Positions 18,216-26,391 of a stretch of DNA of 64,000 bases are shown piece after piece. Every line of letters starts with the position of its first letter. The stretch's first letter is position 1. The DNA is from Reichenbachiella versicolor (lineage in GTDB: Bacteria; Bacteroidota; Bacteroidia; Cytophagales; Cyclobacteriaceae). The notes under the pieces were generated by a model. It was given only the letters and a program-made list of their open reading frames with translations, searched no databases and had not been told where the DNA came from. The stretch is taken from assembly GCF_003171675.1 (NCBI RefSeq), contig NZ_QFZQ01000002.1, forward strand, positions 1 through 64,000. The letters are read 5' to 3'. Both the position numbers and the translations under genes were made by a program.

Positions 18216-18836
18216 CTAAGCATTAATTCTAATTTTACCTGCTTTCTGTTCGATTTTCCCTTCGTTCTCTAATTTTTTCATTACTCTACTAACTACTTCA
18301 CGAGCTGTCCCCAATTCATTAGCTACTTGAACATGGCTTATCGTCAGTTCTATACAACCAGTCAACTTCGATTTTTTACTCAAGTGATCATATACCCTCT
18401 TGTCCATCTTATCTACAAGTAAGTGACCTACCGTATCCAACAGTTCCATATACCTAAGGTTGAACTGATCAAAAAACAAATTATTAAGATCCGGATGATC
18501 CTTTAGCAGTCCAGATAAATGCTGAACAGGTATTAATAGAATTTTCGAATCTTCCTCCGTCATAGCATATACCCTACTTGGAGTATTCTTTAGAGCAGCA
18601 TAAAAGGTCATAACACAGCTATGAGCAGATTCTAAATAATAAAGCAACAGTTCTTTGTCATTATACTTTGAGTACACTTTTACCAAACCATCAATTACAA
18701 TTGGGATAACCTTAACGTATTGATGCTCTCTTAGCAAAATAGTTCCTTTAGACACTTCTTCTAGCTTAGACTCTTTGAGGATTTTGTCACTCAATTTAGG
18801 ATCAAGAAAAGGCAGTGTTATTTTATCCATTGACAT
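18216..18836 (-). CDS. Crp/Fnr-family transcriptional regulator
   Basis: The 206-residue protein has an N-terminal cyclic-nucleotide-binding-like barrel (about 15-125), a long dimer helix and a C-terminal winged helix. The recognition element is T-I-S-H-V-Q-V-A-N-E-L-G-T-A-R-E-V-V-S-R. There is no N-terminal cysteine cluster, so an Fnr-type Fe-S sensor is excluded. The cAMP cassette (G-E...R-S) is not evident, so the ligand is unknown. It shares its orientation with DUF2892 and is divergent from a histidine kinase gene. A 12-bp palindrome in the divergent gap (18889-18900) is a candidate operator. An alternative start is Met3. Confidence 0.92.
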   Translation of the reverse strand: MSMDKITLPFLDPKLSDKILKESKLEEVSKGTILLREHQYVKVIPIVIDGLVKVYSKYNDKELLLYYLESAHSCVMTFYAALKNTPSRVYAMTEEDSKILLIPVQHLSGLLKDHPDLNNLFFDQFNLRYMELLDTVGHLLVDKMDKRVYDHLSKKSKLTGCIELTISHVQVANELGTAREVVSRVMKKLENEGKIEQKAGKIRINA

Positions 18837-18888
18837 AATTCAATTTTAATAGAAGCAGGCTTACATATATTGCTTGTACTTGCTAAAT

Positions 18889-18900
18889 ATCTTATAAGAT
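18889..18900. promoter_or_regulatory. 12-bp perfect palindrome in a divergent promoter region
   Basis: ATCTTATAAGAT is a perfect dyad between the Crp/Fnr gene (minus) and the histidine kinase gene (plus). Dimeric Crp/Fnr proteins bind such dyads, so an operator is plausible. An AT-rich palindrome of this size can also occur by chance. Confidence 0.3.
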
Positions 18901-18966
18901 TCATTAATTTAAAAGAAACCTAAGCATACTGAATAATCAGCTTATCTGTTTTTTAGATTTATAAGT

Positions 18967-20187
18967 ATGAAGCTTGAGCAAAGAATCATTCATATATTCA
19001 TTATAGCCTCGTTGGTAGCACTAACCTGTACGACTGCCTTAGGATTGTTATTGGATAATGAAATCACTTCTACGACCAGAGTTAGCTCTTTTGGTTTTGG
19101 TATTATGCTCATAGCCTTCTTAGTTTTTAAACGAAACCATATTTTAGCTGCAGCATTAGCTATCTCAATGATAACCATTCTCATGTTGGGCCAAATGATA
19201 GTTAGTCAAGTACTAAGACCAGCTGGAGTAGCAGTACTAATGCTACAAGCTTTTTGCATTTCTGCCGTGTTCGAAAACAAACTTAGGATTATTATGCATG
19301 CTATGGTTTTTCTTATGATGGCAGTTGTTTTCTATTATTTGAATTCACTAGGAAAAGTCACTATTGACCACTCTGCATCCAAGGGAGCTATGGTTAATAT
19401 TCTAATTGTCTATGGACTATTAGCCTCTACCACCTACTTTTTGAAAAGGAATTACGACGTTACGCTCAAACGTCAAAGAAAAGCTCAACACAAAATGATT
19501 GAGAGTGAAAAAATGTCAGCATTGGGCACACTAATTACAGGGTTATGCCACGAGCTCAATAATCCTCTTAATTTTATTAAAGGAGGTTTAGAAATATTAA
19601 ACTATTCTGTTGATAAAGGTTCAGTTAATGAACAGACTAAAAAGAGCATGAATATTATTGGAGAAGGTGTAGACCGTACATTAAAATTGGTGCAAATCCT
19701 TTCTTTCTTTTCTTATAGCCCTGACAAACCTTTTACAAGAATAGATTTAAAAGATACCATCCAAAACTGTCTTGCTTTACTGAAAGGTAATTCCAGTGCA
19801 TATATTCAAATCGATTTTAATTTTCATTCCAAAACCCCATACATCTTTGGAAACCGCCAAGAGATTCATCAAGCCATAATTAATATTCTGCTAAACGCTG
19901 TACAAAGTATAAAAAAGCATGGAAATATCTATGTCGAAGTATTTCTTGAAAACGGATATCATAATATCACAATAAAAGATAATGGATCAGGTATAGCTCC
20001 TTCAGTACTAGGGAGAGTGATGGAACCATTTTATACCACTAAAGCACCAGGTAAAGGAACAGGCCTTGGATTATCAACAACACATTCTATTATTAGTACT
20101 CATCAAGGAACGATAAACATTGACTCTAACCTCGGAGAAGGAACAACAGTTACGATCAAACTTCCTTTTCAAGAAGATCAAGAGTAG
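18967..20187 (+). CDS. Membrane histidine kinase
   Basis: Six hydrophobic segments (about 8-28, 41-55, 58-82, 86-104, 108-126, 141-158) form an integral-membrane sensor without an evident extracytoplasmic domain. A short linker leads to a HisKA segment with H195 in G-L-C-H-E-L-N-N-P-L-N-F and to a HATPase_c domain (I-L-L-N-A-V-Q-S-I, D-N-G-S-G-I, G-K-G-T-G-L-G-L). No response regulator is adjacent. The neighbouring genes suggest work with the divergent Crp/Fnr regulator or with the downstream receptor/kinase pair, but this is inference. The signal is unknown. Confidence 0.9.
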   Translation: MKLEQRIIHIFIIASLVALTCTTALGLLLDNEITSTTRVSSFGFGIMLIAFLVFKRNHILAAALAISMITILMLGQMIVSQVLRPAGVAVLMLQAFCISAVFENKLRIIMHAMVFLMMAVVFYYLNSLGKVTIDHSASKGAMVNILIVYGLLASTTYFLKRNYDVTLKRQRKAQHKMIESEKMSALGTLITGLCHELNNPLNFIKGGLEILNYSVDKGSVNEQTKKSMNIIGEGVDRTLKLVQILSFFSYSPDKPFTRIDLKDTIQNCLALLKGNSSAYIQIDFNFHSKTPYIFGNRQEIHQAIINILLNAVQSIKKHGNIYVEVFLENGYHNITIKDNGSGIAPSVLGRVMEPFYTTKAPGKGTGLGLSTTHSIISTHQGTINIDSNLGEGTTVTIKLPFQEDQE

Positions 20188-20277
20188 AAGTGTTTGAATA
20201 AAGTTATTCCACTATTTGGAGGGCCATATTGAACCAAGTCATGTCTTCAATCTTTGGATAATTACCATTATTGGCCA

Positions 20278-20302
20278 TTAATCTTGATAATTTCAAGATT
20301 AA
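20278..20302. other. 10-bp inverted repeat between kinase and TonB-receptor genes
   Basis: TTAATCTTGA (20278-20287) pairs with TCAAGATTAA (20293-20302) around a five-base loop. No T-run follows, so it could be a weak terminator of the kinase gene or a regulatory dyad for the receptor operon. Confidence 0.35.
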
Positions 20303-20390
20303 ATAAGAAATAAAGCTTTAGCTATTAATACATTATGCTTCATATCTCTTATTTTACTTTAAGAACTACCAACATTACTAAACGTCCACC

Positions 20391-22625
20391 TTGAAACGCC
20401 TATATTTCCCCTTGATTGTTATAGTCTGTCTATTAGGCTATCATTTATCTTCTTTCGCTCAGAACAGAAGCAAAGAAGTCTCCCAGATATATGAGTACAA
20501 TCTCAAGGAGTTGGCACAAATCAAAGTCACAACTGGTAGTATTGAAAAAGAAATAGCAAAGGAATGTCCTTCAAACGTAATGATCTTCACTAAACAAATG
20601 ATCGATGAACGAGGCTATCTTACTTTGGTGGATCTATGTCAAGATGTTCCTGGTTTTGACTTCATGGTCTACAATGATGGTGCGGGAGAACATAGTACCT
20701 ACAACATGAACAGAGGTCTAGGAACGATTGGAAATCCAAACATCTTGATAATGATTGATGGTATTATACAAAATAACATCAGTTTTAATTGGTCATTACT
20801 TTGGACTTATGAAAATACTTTTGTGGACGTAGAAAGAATCGAAGTAGTACAAGGACCTGGATCGGTTCTTTATGGCGCACAAGCAGTGACAGGTGTAATC
20901 AATATTATAACAAAGAAAGACTTTGAAGGTAGTGATATTAGAACTGCATTTGGCACGAACTTTACACGAATAAATGACATTTATTTAGGAACGTCACTCA
21001 AGAATGATTTTAACTTTTCTATAGCTGTACACACCTACAATACAAAAGGAGACAAAGGAATCGGTAGATATGATCCAGGCGGATACTTTAATGATCATAT
21101 TTACCCAACATCTTTAACAGAACACTACAATGCACAAGGGGACTATGTAACTAATGTTGCCAATCCAAAAGCTGGAAAACCAATACCAAACGGTTTTAAT
21201 ACGCTGAATGATTCATATGCAATAAGATTCAAACTGAATAAAGCTAGAAATGAAATTGGCGTTTTTTATTCATACTATAACAGAGCATATGGCTCATCAA
21301 CAGCGGCTTATGAATACGATCTTACTGCTTCAGAACTAAGGTCAAGTTTTCAATCCTATCATGGGTATTACAAAAACACTTCGAACTTATCAGACCGAAT
21401 AGAGCTTAATTCGGATCTCGTATTTAGAAGTACTAATGTACTACCAGAAACAGGTTTAAGATACAATTATCGTTTCTATGACTTAACGAAAGGATATGCT
21501 TCAAAGAGTTTTCAAGGATATATTGAAGAAAAGCTGACCTATGAAACTAATAACCAGTCGAAGTTATATTTTGGAATAAAGGCTTCGTTCAGTAAAAAAA
21601 GCGAAAGCATAGTTTCATTGGGTCCATATTCGATAGATAATAACACTACATCATCTTCTTGGGATATTGCTGATAGTGGTGATGGTCTTATGCAGTCCAA
21701 GCACTACCCTACCTTTAATGTTTGGGAGCTAGCCTCATATTTACTTTATGATTTAGAAATTAATTCAGAGATCACCAGTTCTATAGGATTACGCTACGAT
21801 TATAGTACTGAATTCGGACACATTCTAAACCCTAGAGCAGCAATCGTTTACCATCCATCAACTAAAAAATTTGGAGGAAAGCTAATGTATGGTAGTGCAT
21901 TTAGGCAACCCGGAATTTTTGAACTTAGTAGTGAATTTAGAGGTAACTCCGAATTGACTCCAGAAAAGATCGGAACTACAGAATTAGAATTAAATAGCTC
22001 ATTAATAAATGACAAACTGTTTATCAAGACCACTGCTTACTATTCTATCATATCAAACTTTATAGGCAAAGTACCAGATTCAACAATGCCTGCAGGAGAA
22101 CGTTTCGAAAATCTACCAAAAATGTATGTGGGAGGTATAACTGGTCAAATAGGAATCCAAGCTACTTCTAATACCTTAATTAATGCAAATTACAATTACA
22201 TCACCGGCATAGATTCAGATGCTAACTTCTTTGAGATAGAACGAAGTGCTAAGCACAAAATGAATGCAGGCTTCAACCAAAAATTATTAGAGAAAAAACT
22301 AACAATAGATTTTAGAATGAATTGGGTGGGAAAGCGTAAAGCTCAGAGCACTAATATCTGGTTAAATACATATGAAAATGGATATGCGCCTTCTTATACC
22401 AAGTTTAATTTGACAACGGGGTATCAAATCAATAAAAACTTCTTATTTCAACTGATAGTTTTTAATCTGACAAATACAAAATACTATGGTATTGGTCGGG
22501 AAACTGGATCAGGATTCGTTGATGATTATGATTACCAAACGAATATAGACCCAGACGGGTTTATTCCATCATACCACCCTCAACCAGGTAGATCCTTCTT
22601 AGCAAGACTAATTTTTAAAACCTAA
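20391..22625 (+). CDS. TonB-dependent outer-membrane receptor
   Basis: The 744-residue protein has a signal peptide (start MKRLYFPLIVIVCLLGY, cleavage near S-S-F-A-Q). The plug domain (about 45-180) includes R-G near M-N-R-G-L-G, I-L-I-M-I-D-G and the strongly conserved V-E-R-I-E-V-V-Q-G-P-G-S-V-L-Y-G-A. A 22-strand barrel follows, ending in aromatic L-A-R-L-I-F-K-T. It lacks the N-terminal carboxypeptidase-like domain of the second receptor in this window. The start is TTG, since no ATG precedes the signal peptide in frame. The YfiR-domain kinase follows after five bases, so the receptor may report outer-membrane ligand status to that kinase. The ligand is not predictable. Confidence 0.93.
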   Translation: MKRLYFPLIVIVCLLGYHLSSFAQNRSKEVSQIYEYNLKELAQIKVTTGSIEKEIAKECPSNVMIFTKQMIDERGYLTLVDLCQDVPGFDFMVYNDGAGEHSTYNMNRGLGTIGNPNILIMIDGIIQNNISFNWSLLWTYENTFVDVERIEVVQGPGSVLYGAQAVTGVINIITKKDFEGSDIRTAFGTNFTRINDIYLGTSLKNDFNFSIAVHTYNTKGDKGIGRYDPGGYFNDHIYPTSLTEHYNAQGDYVTNVANPKAGKPIPNGFNTLNDSYAIRFKLNKARNEIGVFYSYYNRAYGSSTAAYEYDLTASELRSSFQSYHGYYKNTSNLSDRIELNSDLVFRSTNVLPETGLRYNYRFYDLTKGYASKSFQGYIEEKLTYETNNQSKLYFGIKASFSKKSESIVSLGPYSIDNNTTSSSWDIADSGDGLMQSKHYPTFNVWELASYLLYDLEINSEITSSIGLRYDYSTEFGHILNPRAAIVYHPSTKKFGGKLMYGSAFRQPGIFELSSEFRGNSELTPEKIGTTELELNSSLINDKLFIKTTAYYSIISNFIGKVPDSTMPAGERFENLPKMYVGGITGQIGIQATSNTLINANYNYITGIDSDANFFEIERSAKHKMNAGFNQKLLEKKLTIDFRMNWVGKRKAQSTNIWLNTYENGYAPSYTKFNLTTGYQINKNFLFQLIVFNLTNTKYYGIGRETGSGFVDDYDYQTNIDPDGFIPSYHPQPGRSFLARLIFKT

Positions 22626-22630
22626 ATACT

Positions 22631-24601
22631 ATGAAACTTTCAGTATTTATATTAGTTCTATCACTGCTATTAATAGTTCAATCAAAAGCCGAAAAGCAAG
22701 CAAACCGAACTGAACTACTAGGAGCCTATATTTACAACTTCGCTAAGTTGTCTGACTCTCCTATCAAGAGAAAGAGCAGTACCTACAATATCATATTAAT
22801 CACCCGTGAATCACAACTTATCTCAGAGTTTAAAAAACTCTCTGAAGCCAAAACAATCGATGGAAAATCTATAAAAGTAACTACTTCCTCTAGCTCTCAA
22901 TTTGACAAGAACGGCATCTCTCTCGCATTTATTGCCAAGGACATGAAGGCTTATTGTAATAAGATATTTAAGATGACTAAAAACACTAATATACTTTTAG
23001 TCAGTGAAGAATATAAAGATAAGCTTAAAGTGATACTAAACTTATATCAAGCCTCGGACGGTAGTTTTCGCTTTGAAATGAATAGAGCCAATTTATATGA
23101 AAGGAGCATTAGAATCAATGATGAAGTATTACTAATGGGAGGATCACAGTTAGATAATTATGCTCTTTATCAAGAGAATCAAGCTAAATATAACCGCGAG
23201 ATTACTCAAAAGGAAAAGCAACTGAAAAACATTAAAAACCAAACCTCTGAAGCGCAAAAGAAATTGGGAGAAAAAGAACAACTCTTAGCAGATCAAAAAA
23301 AAGAGATTAAAGGATTGGTGTCTGAAAAAGACAGCTTGCACCAAGACATTGATTCTTTGAACCAAGCTATTGCTCAACAAGAAGAATCTTTTGGTAAGCG
23401 CATAACTTTGTATCAAAACATCTATCAAGGGCTGATGAAAGCCCATGATAGAATTGAAAATCAAAATAACGAAATAGAAAAAAGTGACGAGACACTTTCC
23501 ATGCTGAAACGTCAACTTCAGGCCATGGACAGTGAGTTGAACGACAAAAACAAAGTCATTCAAGGTAAAGAAGTTAAAATTTCAGAATCAAATAACTTAA
23601 TAGTGATTCTAAGTGTCGTCTCATTTATAATAGGCTGCTTACTAATACTTCTTTTAATTAGTAGACGAAAGGTTCGTCGACAAAACTTACAACTTGCAAA
23701 ACAAAAAGAAGCCATATCAAAACATAATCATGTACTATCTCAAAACAACCTAGAACTTCAAGAGAAACGTGCAATGATTGAGGAAAAAAACAATCTCATA
23801 AATGACCTAAATCACAATCTTGAAGAGAGAATAGAGCTTAAAACTTTAGAACTCACCGACACGATAAACCATCTTAATAAAACCGTCTCAGAATTAGACC
23901 GGTTCATATATAGTACCTCTCATGAACTGAGTGCCCCACTTAAATCCGTTCTAGGATTGATCAATATCGCTAAGATAGATCAATCTAATAATCACCAAGA
24001 ATATTACCAATTAATAGAAACCAGTGTTCTTAAACTCGAAGACACTATCAAATCGTTCGTCACTTTTAGTAGAAACTCAAGACAAGAGATACAAAATGTG
24101 GAATGTAACCTACATCTAATCACAAGTGAAATCATAGAAGATATGAAGTTCTATGATCAAACGACAAAAATCGATATTCAAATCAAAATAACTGAAGATA
24201 TTTTCATTATCTCCGATTCAATGAGATTGAAGATCATTCTAAGTAATCTCATCAGTAATGCTATAAAATATCATGATCCACAAAAAGAAAATAAATGGTT
24301 AAAAATCACATATGCTCGGTCTAGTGAATCTCATATTATTAGCATTATAGATAATGGTATTGGTATTTCGAATAATCAACTTGATAAAATATTTGAAAAA
24401 TTCTTCCGTGCTTCAAGTAGGTCTACTGGTACTGGACTTGGACTGTATATCGTAAAAGATGCAGTTGATCATCTCCAAGGAACTATACAGGTAAAATCCG
24501 ACGAAGGACAAGGGACTGAGTTTGTAATAGAATTACCATTTGTAGTTCCGATAAAAAGCTCTAAAAAGAAAACTGTAGTTAATCAACAGCAAAACATCTA
24601 A
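22631..24601 (+). CDS. Histidine kinase with periplasmic YfiR (DUF4154) sensor domain
   Basis: After a signal peptide (1-20), residues about 27-175 form a YfiR/DUF4154 domain (Y-I-Y-N-F-A-K-L, then F-E-M-N-R-A-N-L-Y-E-R-S-I-R-I-N-D-E-V-L-L). A long periplasmic coiled coil (about 180-320), one membrane helix (323-344) and a cytoplasmic coiled coil (350-425) follow. HisKA has H431 in T-S-H-E-L-S-A-P-L, and HATPase_c has D-N-G-I-G-I and G-T-G-L-G-L-Y. YfiR in Pseudomonas is a separate periplasmic inhibitor of a diguanylate cyclase; here the domain is built into a kinase. It is co-transcribed with the TonB receptor. No response regulator is nearby. Confidence 0.9.
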   Translation: MKLSVFILVLSLLLIVQSKAEKQANRTELLGAYIYNFAKLSDSPIKRKSSTYNIILITRESQLISEFKKLSEAKTIDGKSIKVTTSSSSQFDKNGISLAFIAKDMKAYCNKIFKMTKNTNILLVSEEYKDKLKVILNLYQASDGSFRFEMNRANLYERSIRINDEVLLMGGSQLDNYALYQENQAKYNREITQKEKQLKNIKNQTSEAQKKLGEKEQLLADQKKEIKGLVSEKDSLHQDIDSLNQAIAQQEESFGKRITLYQNIYQGLMKAHDRIENQNNEIEKSDETLSMLKRQLQAMDSELNDKNKVIQGKEVKISESNNLIVILSVVSFIIGCLLILLLISRRKVRRQNLQLAKQKEAISKHNHVLSQNNLELQEKRAMIEEKNNLINDLNHNLEERIELKTLELTDTINHLNKTVSELDRFIYSTSHELSAPLKSVLGLINIAKIDQSNNHQEYYQLIETSVLKLEDTIKSFVTFSRNSRQEIQNVECNLHLITSEIIEDMKFYDQTTKIDIQIKITEDIFIISDSMRLKIILSNLISNAIKYHDPQKENKWLKITYARSSESHIISIIDNGIGISNNQLDKIFEKFFRASSRSTGTGLGLYIVKDAVDHLQGTIQVKSDEGQGTEFVIELPFVVPIKSSKKKTVVNQQQNI

Positions 24602-24686
24602 TTATTGGTAATTATATACCGTAAAAGACAATCAAGAAATTTCAATTAATGATGATATTCATACTTGAATAGTACTGTACACTTTT

Positions 24687-24971
24687 TCAAAAGGAATATA
24701 TGATTAACACTATAGGGATGTACACAAGCCCAACATAGGAAAGCACTATAAAAACAATACTTAGAAGGTAGATTACTTGAAAGACCGCATTTTTTGATTG
24801 ACCAAACAGTCTTGCAGCTTTCAGTAATCCAGGAATAACCTTTTGTTTTTTGACACCAGCCCTGTCAAATGTTCCTCCATCAAATTGATTGGCAAATGTC
24901 AACAAAGCCAAAGCAAACAACTGACCAGATAAAAACAATATCGCTAACCCTCTTATTGATTCAAACATCAT
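24687..24971 (-). CDS. Small membrane protein, unknown
   Basis: The 94-residue protein (ATG at 24971; the frame opens one codon earlier at TTG) has hydrophobic helices at about 7-27 and 63-92 around a basic central stretch (R-A-G-V-K-K-Q-K-V-I-P-G-L-L-K). I do not recognise it. It is separated by about 125 bases from the PycTM gene on the same strand and may or may not belong to it. Coding status rests on an open frame with good membrane-protein composition. Confidence 0.5.
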   Translation of the reverse strand: MMFESIRGLAILFLSGQLFALALLTFANQFDGGTFDRAGVKKQKVIPGLLKAARLFGQSKNAVFQVIYLLSIVFIVLSYVGLVYIPIVLIIYSF

Positions 24972-25096
24972 CAAATCTCTTATCTACATTTTAAAACTAC
25001 TTTTTAACTCAAAGAGTTCTAATTAAGAGTTTGATATTTCAATAATTAACTAAATCAGTAAGTTTCTGTAGCTAAAAGGCTGATATCGATAAAGGA

Positions 25097-25720
25097 TCAA
25101 TAAGTATAATAGTCTTTTAAAAACAACTCTGCTCCTATGTAGGCGAGCACAGAAATCACAAAACCAAACATGAATACAGTAAAGGCTAACCTTAGGAATT
25201 TATACTTTTTACCAAGCACCTTACCCAAAAAGTAGATATCCTTTATCATACTAGAATACAAGTAATCAGCATCTCCCAGCATCTGTTTCATACCAGATTC
25301 ATAGTCCTGTAAACTCATTCCATGGAAGTTTCCAAAAAAAAGAAGGTTAGCTTTCTTATTTTTTATATCATCTGGAGTAAAAACCCCCTTAGAAACATTG
25401 GGTCGAGTAGATAAAATAGCCAATACAATAGTAATCAAGCAAACTACCGTTAAAATTACTGTCGGCCAAACCATATGTGGATACTCTTCCAGTTTTCTAT
25501 AAAGTACGGATATTAAAATTGACAGCACAATCGAGTTAATAGAAATCAATATATTGGCCTTATTATCAGCCATAGCGCTGAATTCCACATGGTTTTTGGA
25601 AGTAAGACGAAACATGGTTTCTATACCTTTATCAGGTTTGAGTTTCTTGGCCTCTTTCGCCTTTTGCTTGAACTTCTCTACCTCAGCTTTTAGTTTATCT
25701 ATTTCAAGCTCCGCACTCAT
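25097..25720 (-). CDS. Pycsar-effector-like membrane protein (PycTM / DUF5706)
   Basis: An N-terminal charged coiled coil (5-30) leads to the family core: T-M-F-R-L-T-S-K-N-H (35-44), M-A-D-N-K-A-N-I-L-I-S-I-N-S (50-63), T-R-P-N-V (105-109), L-L-F-F-G-N-F-H (127-133) and D-A-D-Y-L-Y-S-S-M-I-K-D-I-Y (150-163). Membrane segments are at about 57-75, 86-104 and 176-198. PycTM proteins of Pycsar anti-phage systems are membrane effectors opened by cCMP or cUMP. In Bacteroidota the same domain is also common next to or fused with HD domains, outside recognised defence loci. Here it overlaps the HD gene by 17 bases and no pyrimidine cyclase is adjacent. Confidence 0.85.
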   Translation of the reverse strand: MSAELEIDKLKAEVEKFKQKAKEAKKLKPDKGIETMFRLTSKNHVEFSAMADNKANILISINSIVLSILISVLYRKLEEYPHMVWPTVILTVVCLITIVLAILSTRPNVSKGVFTPDDIKNKKANLLFFGNFHGMSLQDYESGMKQMLGDADYLYSSMIKDIYFLGKVLGKKYKFLRLAFTVFMFGFVISVLAYIGAELFLKDYYTY

Positions 25721-26315
25721 TGTGTAATGATTTCAGTTTTCGGATTACAGATTGAAGATTATTTAATTTCTTAGGTCGATATTCTTTCTGAGCATATGGA
25801 GTAAAAAACTTATGTTGCTCGATGAATGATTTATTCATTTGCATCCAGTCATGATCAGAAAGCTTCTTTTTGAATAGTGATTTCAACTCATTACAAAGCA
25901 AAGCAGATTTTTCAAAATACCCTTCCTTGCCAAGATGTAAAAGATCAGCATCGCACACCACCTCTTCCAGTAGATTATTCGGAGTTTGAGGCATCTTAGT
26001 AGCCATTATACAGCCAATCACTTTAATGATCGAATCTTCCTCAATCCCATTTTCATGAGCAAACTCATTGAAAATCTCAACACTTTTGGCTTCGTGATCT
26101 TCTGGCCCAAGAGTATAGCCCGTATCATGAAACCAAGATGCTAGTAAAACAATCTCCATCTCACCTTTGGACAAACCTGAATTACTTCCAATCTCACTTG
26201 CACTAGACACTACATCCAAAGTATGCTCCAACGTATGGTACAATACATCCTTTGACAGCTTGCTTCTGAGCAAGCTGCTGGCATATTTTTCTGCTTTTGC
26301 TAATAATACTGCCAT
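25704..26315 (-). CDS. HD-domain phosphohydrolase coupled to the PycTM gene
   Basis: The 203-residue HD-domain protein has H27-T and H31-T in Y-H-T-L-E-H-T, H63-D64 in W-F-H-D-T-G-Y, and a final Asp in C-D-A-D-L-L-H-L (122-124). The metal set H...HD...D is therefore complete. HD proteins of this kind hydrolyse phosphoester bonds, often in nucleotides or cyclic nucleotides. Its 3' end overlaps the start of the PycTM gene, so the two are translationally coupled. In related genomes they can occur as one fused polypeptide. A role in removing the nucleotide that gates PycTM is a reasonable inference. Confidence 0.9.
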   Translation of the reverse strand: MAVLLAKAEKYASSLLRSKLSKDVLYHTLEHTLDVVSSASEIGSNSGLSKGEMEIVLLASWFHDTGYTLGPEDHEAKSVEIFNEFAHENGIEEDSIIKVIGCIMATKMPQTPNNLLEEVVCDADLLHLGKEGYFEKSALLCNELKSLFKKKLSDHDWMQMNKSFIEQHKFFTPYAQKEYRPKKLNNLQSVIRKLKSLHNECGA

Positions 26316-26391
26316 ACCTACTTAAACGTGATCAAAAGATTCATGAACCATAACAAAACCCTAAATTAGCACTTTCATTGTAAATGAACTC

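Noticed and set aside
25097-26315. Calling the PycTM/HD pair a complete Pycsar defence system
   Set aside because: No uridylate or cytidylate cyclase is adjacent, no mobile-element context is seen, and PycTM/HD pairs are common in apparently core genomes of the phylum.
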